Origin: Promethearchaeota archaeon
GTDB taxonomy: Archaea; Asgardarchaeota; Lokiarchaeia; Sigyniarchaeales; SOKP01
Assembly (NCBI GenBank): GCA_030615235.1
Contig: JAUWZR010000062.1
Coordinates: 1 to 11,063 of the forward strand
Length of the DNA stretch: 11,063 bases
Direction: 5' to 3'
Shown: positions 4,926 through 11,063 of the stretch, one piece after another
Position numbering within the stretch: position 1 is the first letter of the stretch
Layout: each line of letters begins with the position of its first letter
Notes under the pieces: generated by a model
Database searches by the model: none
What the model was told of the DNA's origin: nothing
Seen by the model: only the letters and a program-made list of their open reading frames with translations
Position numbers and translations under genes: made by a program

Positions 4926-6605
4926 CTACTTCAGTAAATTTGCATCTTCTAATATTTTTTTGTGATCAAACGCTAATTCAATGTCCTTCAGCTGGTTTTT
5001 AGGTAAAAGCTCTACATCTTTAGAATCATCGCCGCTTCTCATTTTTGTGATATCTCCAATAATTGAACACTTATAAGCTATAGAATGTATATTGCCCCGG
5101 GGATCTCGTCCTTCTTCAGTATATAAGCCTATTTTATGTAGGATTTTCACATCTAAATTAGTTTCTTCTTTGACTTCTCTTATTAACGCCTTACTTGCAC
5201 TTTCTCTCTTTTCTATAAAACCTCCGGGTAATGCGTAATAGTTTTGAAAGGGAGGATATTTTCGTTTTATTAAAATTACATTTCCCGCGTTATCCTCAAT
5301 TACAGCATCAACTGTTTTTCCAATTTCAGCCTTCTTCATTTGTATACGGTTGTACAGATAATATCCTATTGTTGCTACCAGTATTCCTATTATTATGATT
5401 GCTATCGAACCATTTAATATGGATGTAGATAGATTTCCCTCTTGTAAATTTAGCGATATCATAATAACACCCACTAAATCGGCTAAGATTCCTGCTCCAA
5501 AAAGTAAATTTAATAAATTTAATCCTCTTTCAGTTCTTTCTTGGTTTTCGTCGCTCTTCTTATGATATAAGTCTTGCATTACATCGTAAATTGTATTAAA
5601 CTTTTGATTTATTCGTTCTACTATATTCCCTAATTCAAATTCGGTTAATAGATGTTTCAATACGCTCGTGTAATGTTGTCTTCTATTATAATCTAGCTCG
5701 TTATATATTGCGCTAAGAGTAGTTTGAATCATTCCTCTCAATAATCTTAAGTTCCTAATTTTTTGTTCTATAATTTTTATTCCTTGAAATGCCTGTGATT
5801 GAGTTTTTAGGAACAATAAGTCCAAGGATTCGTTAATTGAGCGTAAAGCAAACAATACAGCCCTCAGATTTGGAGTAGGGTCTATGACATATTGTTTCAT
5901 GTAGGATTTAAAGAATTTTTCATAATTTTCCTCAGCCATGTAAATAAAACCAGAGTTTCTTCTTAAAAAGTGTAACTCTGAAAGCCGATTGGATAAATTA
6001 TTTTCAATTCTCTTGTTAAATAATGTTTCAGAATAATCTTCCCATTGCCCTGAATAAATTTCAGTCCAGTTAGCAATCACTTTCTTATATTTTTCGATAT
6101 TATTGGGATTCCAAACTATATCATTTGGTTCACTTTTGTTAGAAGTCACAAACACATAAATAGGGCTTTCAGTATCAAAATGAATGCTTTCATTTCCAGA
6201 CTTATTGTTATAATCTTTGAGGCTATTTAGGACAAGAAAGGGAATTTGTTGTATTAAAAGGGGTTTTAACGATTTTTTTTTCGACGGATTTTCTTTATAG
6301 TGTTCTACTTCGAATTGGAAATATCCTAGTGTATTAAAGCCTCTCTCAGAATTTTCGTCTTTATAAAGGAAATTAGATAAGCATTTAACCCAACTACATT
6401 TAATGAAGATATGTTTTATTACTTCCAGGATATCGTCTTTAATATCCTTTCGATATATATCTTCTTCCTTTAAATTTTTAAATTTAGTTTTGATAAGCTC
6501 CTCGATTTCCTTACTTTTTACCTCTGCGTTAATATTATTACTATTTATAAAAACACTAACGTACCAAAACTCTTCTTTATAAATAAATTGTAGAGATTCA
6601 TTCAT
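4926..6605 (-). CDS. Membrane-anchored Nudix hydrolase with large N-terminal domain (ADP-ribose pyrophosphatase-like)
   Basis: A 559-residue fusion. Residues 1-360 form a mixed N-terminal domain that I do not recognise, mostly helical after about 200; the long helical part leading into the membrane recalls CorA-like architectures but has no GMN motif. Two hydrophobic helices follow, about 363-385 and 396-418, a hairpin placing both ends on the same, presumably cytoplasmic, side. Residues 430-559 are a Nudix domain with a perfect box: G462-x5-E468-x7-R476-E-V-K-E-E481-x2-L484. LIKRKYPPFQNYYALPGGF before it and TEEGRDPRGNIHSIAYKC after it resemble archaeal ADP-ribose pyrophosphatases, so ADP-ribose to AMP plus ribose 5-phosphate is the likely reaction. 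Residues for catalysis all look intact. It is divergent from nadA, which suits NAD/ADP-ribose turnover, and the N-terminal part may sense a ligand or partner. Start is ATG at 6605. Confidence 0.85.
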   Translation of the reverse strand: MNESLQFIYKEEFWYVSVFINSNNINAEVKSKEIEELIKTKFKNLKEEDIYRKDIKDDILEVIKHIFIKCSWVKCLSNFLYKDENSERGFNTLGYFQFEVEHYKENPSKKKSLKPLLIQQIPFLVLNSLKDYNNKSGNESIHFDTESPIYVFVTSNKSEPNDIVWNPNNIEKYKKVIANWTEIYSGQWEDYSETLFNKRIENNLSNRLSELHFLRRNSGFIYMAEENYEKFFKSYMKQYVIDPTPNLRAVLFALRSINESLDLLFLKTQSQAFQGIKIIEQKIRNLRLLRGMIQTTLSAIYNELDYNRRQHYTSVLKHLLTEFELGNIVERINQKFNTIYDVMQDLYHKKSDENQERTERGLNLLNLLFGAGILADLVGVIMISLNLQEGNLSTSILNGSIAIIIIGILVATIGYYLYNRIQMKKAEIGKTVDAVIEDNAGNVILIKRKYPPFQNYYALPGGFIEKRESASKALIREVKEETNLDVKILHKIGLYTEEGRDPRGNIHSIAYKCSIIGDITKMRSGDDSKDVELLPKNQLKDIELAFDHKKILEDANLLK

Positions 6606-6701
6606 TATGTTCCACTTTATAATTATTATGAATTTAATTAAATTATATTAAGTATTAAATAATCTTGATTATTTAAGAACTTCTCAAAAACTTAGAAGAA
6701 A
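6606..6701. promoter_or_regulatory. Divergent promoter of the Nudix fusion gene and nadA
   Basis: This 96-base gap must drive both genes. Toward nadA, TTATTTAAG (6669-6677) is centred about 29 bases before the ATG at 6702, as expected for a leaderless message. Toward the Nudix gene, the AT palindrome AATTTAATTAAATT (6631-6644) is about 30 bases before its ATG. Confidence 0.45.
6655..6676. repeat. Perfect 10+2+10 inverted repeat over the nadA TATA box
   Basis: TTAAATAATC, then TT, then GATTATTTAA form a 22-base palindrome without mismatch. Its right arm covers the likely nadA TATA element, so a protein bound here would block nadA transcription and could also affect the divergent Nudix gene. 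The repeat is seen directly; the operator role is inferred. Confidence 0.55.
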
Positions 6702-7643
6702 ATGACAGTTAAACAGATTAAAGAAGAAGTTATGAAATTGAAAAAAGAAACAGAAGCCACAATTTTAGCTCACTACTACCAACCTATCGAAGTTCAAGAA
6801 GTAGCGGATTATATAGGGGATTCCCTAGGTCTATCTAGACTAGCAAAAGAAGCAAATTCGGAATTTATTATTTTTGCAGGAGTAGATTTTATGGCAGAAA
6901 CTGCTTCCATATTAAATCAAGATAAACATGTTTTAATGCCTAATCCCGAGTCTTGTTGTCCAATGGCAGCTTTTCTTATTCCTGAAAAGATAAAGGATTA
7001 TAAAAAAGAATATCCTGACTTGCCTACAGTGGTATATGTTAATTCAACGGCAGCAGTTAAAGCAGAATCAGATGTTTGCTGCACTTCTTCTAATGCAGTT
7101 AAAATTGTAAAGAAAATCAGTTCAGAATTTAATACTGACGCAGTGTTATTTGGTCCTGATGCAAACTTAGCTGATTATGCAGAACAACTATCTAAAATAA
7201 AGACAATTAAAATGCCAGATAAAGGTCATTGCTATGTTCACTCTCAGATTAAACCTGAACATATAATACAATCGAAAAAGGACTATCCAAATGCCAAAGT
7301 ATTAGTCCATCCAGAATGTATTAGGGAAGTTAGGGAATTATCTGATGTAGTGGGATCAACTGCTTATATGTATAATACGGTCAAAAACAGTTCTTCCACG
7401 GAGAAAGAATTTAGTATCGGAACCGAATCGGGTTTGATGGAAAGGATGGCACAAGACTTCCCAGATAAGAAATTTTACTTAGTTATGAACAAGCTGGTAT
7501 GCTATAATATGAAGAAAAACACAATAGAATTAATGAAGTATGTACTTGAACATTTAGACGATAAAATGTTTGAGGTTAAAGTCCCCTCTGACATTGCCAA
7601 AAAGGCATTAATACCAATCGAAAGGATGTTGGAATTTTCATAG
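6702..7643 (+). CDS. nadA: Quinolinate synthase NadA
   Basis: Condenses iminoaspartate with dihydroxyacetone phosphate to quinolinate, the precursor of NAD, using an oxygen-sensitive [4Fe-4S] cluster. Seen marks in order are ILAHYYQ (21-27), the ESCCPMA block with C86 (C85 adjacent), VYVNSTAAVKAESD (111-124), GPDANLADY (151-159), GHCYVH with C177, VHPEC with H203 and E205, IGTESGLMER (239-248) and KLVCYNMKKN with C267. C86, C177 and C267 have the spacing of the three cluster ligands in other NadA proteins. Length (313) is normal. The start ATG lies about 29 bases after a TATA element and lacks a clear SD. No nadB/aspartate dehydrogenase or nadC is nearby; the divergent neighbour is an ADP-ribose-type Nudix protein. 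The convergent LRR gene ends 13 bases away. Confidence 0.97.
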   Translation: MTVKQIKEEVMKLKKETEATILAHYYQPIEVQEVADYIGDSLGLSRLAKEANSEFIIFAGVDFMAETASILNQDKHVLMPNPESCCPMAAFLIPEKIKDYKKEYPDLPTVVYVNSTAAVKAESDVCCTSSNAVKIVKKISSEFNTDAVLFGPDANLADYAEQLSKIKTIKMPDKGHCYVHSQIKPEHIIQSKKDYPNAKVLVHPECIREVRELSDVVGSTAYMYNTVKNSSSTEKEFSIGTESGLMERMAQDFPDKKFYLVMNKLVCYNMKKNTIELMKYVLEHLDDKMFEVKVPSDIAKKALIPIERMLEFS

Positions 7644-7656
7644 ATTGAAATTGCTT

Positions 7657-9252
7657 TCACAAAAAAGCCGTGATTGAGGTTTGCTTTTTATTGAATAACC
7701 ACTTTTTAAACTCTTTTGTAGCCTTCCAGTTCCAAATTGCTTTTTTACTGGTTGATCTCTCGTACCTTACTATATCTCTGTAAGAAACTTCTAATTCCAA
7801 CATAGTAGGCTTAAATCTAAGTATCCATTTTACAAATTTCTTATATAACTGATTATTTGAGCTAGCTATTTCTCTATGAGTGCTTTCATAATATTTGACA
7901 TCATCATGTGAGTAATCTGAAAAATATCTATAGTTTTGCTCAATCCAAAAAAACCTAGATACTTCTTCAGAGAATTCTTTGATGGAGCAATTTGAAAGTT
8001 TTAACACTATTAAAGACTCCATTTTATTCAAAAAATCAGGTATTTTGCTTATTTTAGTATTTCCAGATAAATCTAAATGTTCTAATTTTGTTAATCCTTC
8101 TATGCCTTGTATCTCAGATATATTATTATTTCTAAATAGTACTAACCGTAATTCTTTTAGTTTTTCTAAATTTTTTATGCTTTTGATCTTATTATTGTTC
8201 AAATTCAAAGTTCTTAAGTTTGTGAAATTTTCGATTCCGTCCAAATCTTTTATATTGTTGTTGCTAAGATCTAATTCCTGAATTTTTTTATAGCTTTTCT
8301 CTAAATCTTCTAAATTTTTTATGTTTTCAATGTTTTGATCACGCAGATTTAATATTTGTTCATTCATTAATCCAATAATTCTGTCATTATATTTTACAGT
8401 ATCTAACTTAATTTCATCTAAATATCTTTGAGTGTTGTTTAAATAATTTATTAGTGGAAATTTTTTATCAGTTTTCAAACAATCAAAAACACTTCTTACG
8501 AGTTTTTTTCTATGATTTTCTGAAAAATCCTTTAAAATATAAGAAATTACAAAGGGAATATTGTGAATTCCCAGATTTTTCTTTAAGTAGCGGGTTGATC
8601 CCTGTATATATTTGTCTAAATCGTTATCCTCTACTGAATCTAATATTCTTTTAAAGCTATTTGATATTTCACCTAAAATTGGGAGTTTATTGTCATCTAG
8701 TAAACACTCTAGCTCTTCACTGCTTAAATATTTTAAATAGCCATTTTGGCTTAAAAACATAATAACGGTAGAATGACCACTCGAATATCTGAGTGCAATT
8801 TCTTCTTTAAATTTTTTTTTAGCAAGAGGATCTCCCGCATCAGAAAGTCTTTTTAATAATGGAAATGCTAAATTTCTATGAAGAATTCGAGTATCATAAT
8901 CATTCTCGGCCCAAACTTGAATATTGGAACAGTGTCCGGTAAATTCCTCTTCAGGAGTTATTAAATGTTGTAATCGTGAGCCTTCTAACGATCTATCAAG
9001 AACTTCTGCTGCTTCATCAATAGAATCAATTGGATCATAATCTCTAATTCGATCAATAGGAATATTTAATAAGAGATACATACATTGGGTAAAAATTCTA
9101 TTTTTAACATAAATATTTGTTCTGTTGTTCTGTAATTTTAGCGAAAGGAAGTCGTTGATTTTAAATTCTCTCACATCATTTCTTACTATGGAACGGATCG
9201 AATAGATTGTTAAGGTGATTAAACAAAATATGATTATTTGAGAGACTAACAT
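7657..9252 (-). CDS. Membrane-anchored leucine-rich-repeat protein of an Asgard-type family
   Basis: A 531-residue protein. Residues 3-19 form one hydrophobic helix followed by Arg/Lys (R20, R24, R28), suggesting a single anchor with the bulk of the protein in the cytoplasm. Residues 30-135 hold the block FKINDFLSLKLQNN, then IYVKNRIFTQC, LLLNIP, DSIDEAAE, ITPEEEF and GHCSNIQVWAENDYDTR-ILHRNLAFPLLK, which I recognise from LRR proteins of Lokiarchaeia and relatives; its function is unknown. A helical middle follows (about 136-320), then five LRR units starting near 324, 346, 368, 390 and 414 with the consensus LxxLxLxxNxI, period 22-24, and an unrecognised Trp/Tyr-rich basic C-terminus (433-531). 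LRRs bind protein partners, so a scaffolding or recognition role is likely. No LRR-flanking Cys caps or signal peptidase site are visible. A TATA-like ATTTATAAT lies about 40 bases upstream of the start. Confidence 0.82.
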   Translation of the reverse strand: MLVSQIIIFCLITLTIYSIRSIVRNDVREFKINDFLSLKLQNNRTNIYVKNRIFTQCMYLLLNIPIDRIRDYDPIDSIDEAAEVLDRSLEGSRLQHLITPEEEFTGHCSNIQVWAENDYDTRILHRNLAFPLLKRLSDAGDPLAKKKFKEEIALRYSSGHSTVIMFLSQNGYLKYLSSEELECLLDDNKLPILGEISNSFKRILDSVEDNDLDKYIQGSTRYLKKNLGIHNIPFVISYILKDFSENHRKKLVRSVFDCLKTDKKFPLINYLNNTQRYLDEIKLDTVKYNDRIIGLMNEQILNLRDQNIENIKNLEDLEKSYKKIQELDLSNNNIKDLDGIENFTNLRTLNLNNNKIKSIKNLEKLKELRLVLFRNNNISEIQGIEGLTKLEHLDLSGNTKISKIPDFLNKMESLIVLKLSNCSIKEFSEEVSRFFWIEQNYRYFSDYSHDDVKYYESTHREIASSNNQLYKKFVKWILRFKPTMLELEVSYRDIVRYERSTSKKAIWNWKATKEFKKWLFNKKQTSITAFL

Positions 9253-9379
9253 GCTTCTAATGCTAAAGGATTTTTGTGATATTAGAAATTATAAATATAA
9301 GATATTTCTCATCAGTATTAAAAAAAATAGTCCATGTAAATTTATCATAAAAATTACAAAAATCCAGAAGAAATCTTTT
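9253..9379 (-). promoter_or_regulatory. Upstream region of the LRR gene
   Basis: On the minus strand ATTTATAAT (about 9296-9288) is a TATA candidate that would start a transcript near 9265 with a leader of roughly a dozen bases. AGAAAT (9284-9289) and ATTTCT (9304-9309) flank it as a short inverted repeat. The rest follows the stop of the regulator gene and is AT-rich with an A8 run (9318-9325), which could terminate the regulator message. Confidence 0.35.
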
Positions 9380-10729
9380 TTAAGGTTTGATAATTGGAGT
9401 TAAGCAATGAGGACAAACATCCCAATTTAATTTAATATGATAATTACAATTTGGATTAGGACATTCAATTTCTTTTTCTTCTTCAAGAGATGCTAGTTTA
9501 TATGCTACGCTCAACTCGCTTGCTGCCTCAATATCTTCTAGTAATTCAAATCCTTGGAAATTTAAACCGCACCTAACACATATATTAGATAAATCAATTT
9601 TTAACACCGTCTTTCCACATTTAGTGCAAAAACCTCGTAATAATTTTAAACTTTGAAATAATTCAGTTTCCTCAGATTCTGAGATTGAAACTAGATTTAG
9701 GTCTTCATAACGCTCAGAGTTGTTTATTATATTATATAAAGAGTTTTTTCCTCCTTCTGCTTTTAACAGTTTTTTAGATTGCAACGCAATATCCATCAAG
9801 GATGTCTTTGGAATACCCATCTCTAGAGCATATTTAATTATCATTTTCTCAACCAACATTTCAAATGGCTCTTTTATTCCGCTTATCCCTTTAGATTCAT
9901 TTTTATCCCAAATTAATTCCATTTTTAATAATTTTTCAGTAATATCTTCAGCTAATTTATCTAAATCTAGGTCAGAGATCATTTTTTCTTTAGCTATACT
10001 CAAATTAATTATCTCGTTTATCAAATTATCTTTAATTAAGCGTATGGAGGAAACACCTAACACATCTTCTCTGTGAAAAAAGAATTTATCCTCGCCCCGA
10101 CTAAACATATATAATCCTAAATCGCTGGATAAGAGACGATCTACGTAAAAATCTATTCTTAATTTCTTTACATTATAATGTTTACAGAATTCTGTAATTT
10201 CAAATTTAAAATCTCTAGTTAGAACAGAATTATTGTAAATGTAAAAGAGCGTAAGATATAAATCACGATTTTGTTCTATAAGAAAATAATTTTCATCCAT
10301 ATTAATAATGATTCGAGTAATATCTGTTATTATAGAATCTGCTACACTAATTTCTTTGTAAAAGCTTTTTAATTCAGAGAGGTTCGAGATAAGATCGTTA
10401 ATTTCACTAAAATAAATCGATTCATCATAATTAATGTAATCCTTCCCAAGCTTTTCGGTACCTAAATCTGTTATAAAATAACGCTGTTCTTGTATGGCCT
10501 TTGAGGGATTTCTAAAGATTTTTTTTTCAACATTATTTTTAGAGAGATGGAACTTTATATATTTAGAAACTGTAGATCTACTTAAACCAGAATATTCTAT
10601 AATATTTGTGAATCGTAACGGCCCTAAATTCCTTAATAAATAAAGAATACGCAAATCATTTTGATCAATTTTTTTAATTTCTGATAAAACTTTTTCTTTT
10701 ACTTTTGGAGTAACCCCAAATTTAGACAT
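9380..10729 (-). CDS. Winged-helix DNA-binding regulator with two C-terminal zinc ribbons
   Basis: A 449-residue probable transcription regulator. The N-terminal winged helix spans about 22-92: LRILYLLRNLGPLRFTNIIEYSGLSRSTVSKYIKFHL, with the recognition helix near 50-62, and a wing ending in RYFITDLGTEKL. A second winged-helix-like segment may lie at about 155-225 (YLTLFYIYNNS... to KFFFHREDVLG). The middle (about 230-350) is helical and unrecognised. The C-terminus has two zinc ribbons: C368-x2-C371 with C384-x2-C387, and C423-x4-C428 with C439-x2-C442. Start is ATG at 10729; an AAAAGTATAAATTCC box about 27 bases upstream implies a leaderless message. Copies of the same TTATACTT sequence surround this box, suggesting self-control. 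It is divergent from the ubiquitin-like gene, a possible target. It could alternatively be a general-factor-like protein; no kinase or ligand domain is evident. Confidence 0.75.
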   Translation of the reverse strand: MSKFGVTPKVKEKVLSEIKKIDQNDLRILYLLRNLGPLRFTNIIEYSGLSRSTVSKYIKFHLSKNNVEKKIFRNPSKAIQEQRYFITDLGTEKLGKDYINYDESIYFSEINDLISNLSELKSFYKEISVADSIITDITRIIINMDENYFLIEQNRDLYLTLFYIYNNSVLTRDFKFEITEFCKHYNVKKLRIDFYVDRLLSSDLGLYMFSRGEDKFFFHREDVLGVSSIRLIKDNLINEIINLSIAKEKMISDLDLDKLAEDITEKLLKMELIWDKNESKGISGIKEPFEMLVEKMIIKYALEMGIPKTSLMDIALQSKKLLKAEGGKNSLYNIINNSERYEDLNLVSISESEETELFQSLKLLRGFCTKCGKTVLKIDLSNICVRCGLNFQGFELLEDIEAASELSVAYKLASLEEEKEIECPNPNCNYHIKLNWDVCPHCLTPIIKP

Positions 10730-10780
10730 AAGTATAAAGAAGAAATTAAGGAATTTATACTTTTAGTTATACTTATACTT
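10730..10780 (-). promoter_or_regulatory. Promoter of the regulator gene with repeated TTATACTT boxes
   Basis: TTATACTT occurs three times in direct order at 10755-10762, 10767-10774 and 10773-10780, with an inverted copy AAGTATAA at 10730-10737 touching the start codon. The copy at 10755-10762 reads AAGTATAA on the minus strand and is centred about 29 bases before the ATG, so it doubles as the TATA box. AAGTATAAA (10730-10738) and TTTATACTT (10754-10762) make a perfect 9-base inverted repeat. Binding of a repressor, perhaps the regulator itself, would block its own promoter. Confidence 0.5.
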
Positions 10781-10883
10781 TAGTTTTAGCATATTAGACT
10801 CATAAGAACTTTAACTCGGAACCGTGATTTATCCATCTTTACATCAATAACAAAATAGACTTCAATATAAGTAAAAATACCAT

Positions 10884-10926
10884 TATTTTTAAATAGAAAT
10901 TTTTACATTAAAATTGTAATACAATT
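10884..10926 (+). promoter_or_regulatory. Candidate promoter and operator of the ubiquitin-like gene
   Basis: ATTTTTAAATAG (10885-10896) is a TATA candidate that would start a transcript near 10915. Over that start lies AATTGTA-A-TACAATT (10912-10926), a perfect 7-base inverted repeat with one central base. A run of A residues and a weak SD (AAGTGAT, 10941-10947, 6 bases before the ATG) follow. The stretch 10781-10883 between this and the regulator promoter shows nothing further that I can support. Confidence 0.45.
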
Positions 10927-10953
10927 AAAAAAAAAAATTGAAGTGATGTTGAA

Positions 10954-11063
10954 ATGACCCAATACCGCTTTAGATTAACAGGAGTGCCCCCCGATCAGGC
11001 AATCAAATTGGTCGAGGTTGATCCAAACCAATCTATCGCAGAAATTAAAAAAACTGTTCAGAG
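10954..11063 (+). CDS. Ubiquitin-like beta-grasp protein (3' end cut by window)
   Basis: Only the first 36 codons are present. RFRLTG (residues 5-10) matches the first ubiquitin strand and turn, and IKLVEVDPNQSIAEIKKTVQ (17-36) aligns with the second strand and first helix of ubiquitin, ITLEVEPSDTIENVKAKIQ, including the Val-Asp/Glu-Pro and the Ile-x-x-(Ile/Val)-Lys pattern. The fold call is good, but the C-terminal Gly-Gly that would show conjugation lies outside the window, so it may be a modifier, a ubiquitin-like domain of a larger protein, or a sulfur carrier. GC content of the fragment is about 43% (47 of 110 bases), higher than the flanking intergenic DNA. It is divergent from the zinc-ribbon regulator and 7 kb from the E1-like gene. 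An ATG at 10946 is followed at once by a stop, so 10954 is the start. Confidence 0.68.
   Translation, partial: MTQYRFRLTGVPPDQAIKLVEVDPNQSIAEIKKTVQ

Noticed and set aside
4926..6605. Possible CorA magnesium transporter for the Nudix fusion protein
   Set aside because: Two membrane helices after a long helical region recall CorA, but the G-M-N signature is missing and the protein continues into a full Nudix domain.
7979..8281. 100-codon plus-strand open frame opposite the LRR repeats
   Set aside because: Its Leu/Phe/Ser-rich, repetitive content is the mirror of the repeated LRR codons. The minus-strand protein has clear LRR and Asgard-family motifs.
9380..9640. Cys-rich C-terminus of the regulator read as a RING finger, because a ubiquitin-like gene is next door
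   Set aside because: The pairs are C-x2-C/C-x2-C and C-x4-C/C-x2-C in sequence, two separate zinc ribbons; there is no cross-brace spacing and no His in the RING position.
9720..10076. 118-codon plus-strand open frame opposite the regulator gene
   Set aside because: Antisense shadow inside a gene with winged-helix and zinc-ribbon motifs; no SD or TATA element supports it.
10922..10939. A-rich run before the ubiquitin-like gene as a terminator of the opposite strand
   Set aside because: No gene on the minus strand ends here; the regulator begins at 10729 and is transcribed away from it, so the run is more likely leader sequence.

Overview
This is an AT-rich archaeal window, most likely from an Asgard archaeon (Promethearchaeota, probably Lokiarchaeia-like). 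Several independent signs support this: an LSm gene directly followed by zinc-ribbon ribosomal protein eL37, a Roadblock/LC7 gene overlapping an E1-like (ThiF/MoeB/UBA) gene, a ubiquitin-like beta-grasp protein at the right edge, a leucine-rich-repeat protein whose N-terminal block (GHCSN...WAEN.YDTR.LHRNLAFPLLK) I recognise from Asgard genomes, and many TATA boxes 25-30 bases upstream of start codons. The Asgard placement is inference from gene content; no rRNA or tRNA is present to confirm it.

Layout from left to right. 1-1597 (minus): two subunits of a 2-hydroxyacyl-CoA dehydratase/benzoyl-CoA reductase-type enzyme, the second cut by the window edge. 1598-1712: divergent promoter region with nested inverted repeats. 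1713-2293 (plus): LSm and eL37, an RNA/translation pair. 2294-2460: intergenic region with a cluster of TTCCTA/TAGGAA hexamers. 2461-3608 (plus): Roadblock protein and E1-like enzyme, overlapping by 4 bases. 3628-4098 (minus): small membrane protein whose reading frame continues 45 codons upstream of its first ATG but lacks a normal start codon there. 4290-4838 (minus): gamma-class carbonic anhydrase-like protein. 4926-6605 (minus): membrane protein with a large N-terminal domain, a two-helix hairpin and a C-terminal ADP-ribose-pyrophosphatase-like Nudix domain. 6702-7643 (plus): quinolinate synthase nadA, divergent from the Nudix gene, with a perfect 10+2+10 inverted repeat in the shared promoter. 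7657-9252 (minus): membrane-anchored Asgard LRR protein. 9380-10729 (minus): winged-helix regulator with two C-terminal zinc ribbons. 10954-end (plus): 5' part of a ubiquitin-like gene, divergent from the regulator.

Two themes may link genes. One is a ubiquitin/sulfur-carrier-like system: an E1-like enzyme tied to a Roadblock protein, plus a ubiquitin-fold protein 7 kb away under a possible regulator with its own repeat-rich promoter. The other is NAD/ADP-ribose metabolism: NadA makes the NAD precursor quinolinate, and the divergent membrane Nudix protein looks like an ADP-ribose hydrolase. Both links rest on gene order and family knowledge, not proof. No tRNA, rRNA, CRISPR array, insertion sequence or transposase was seen.
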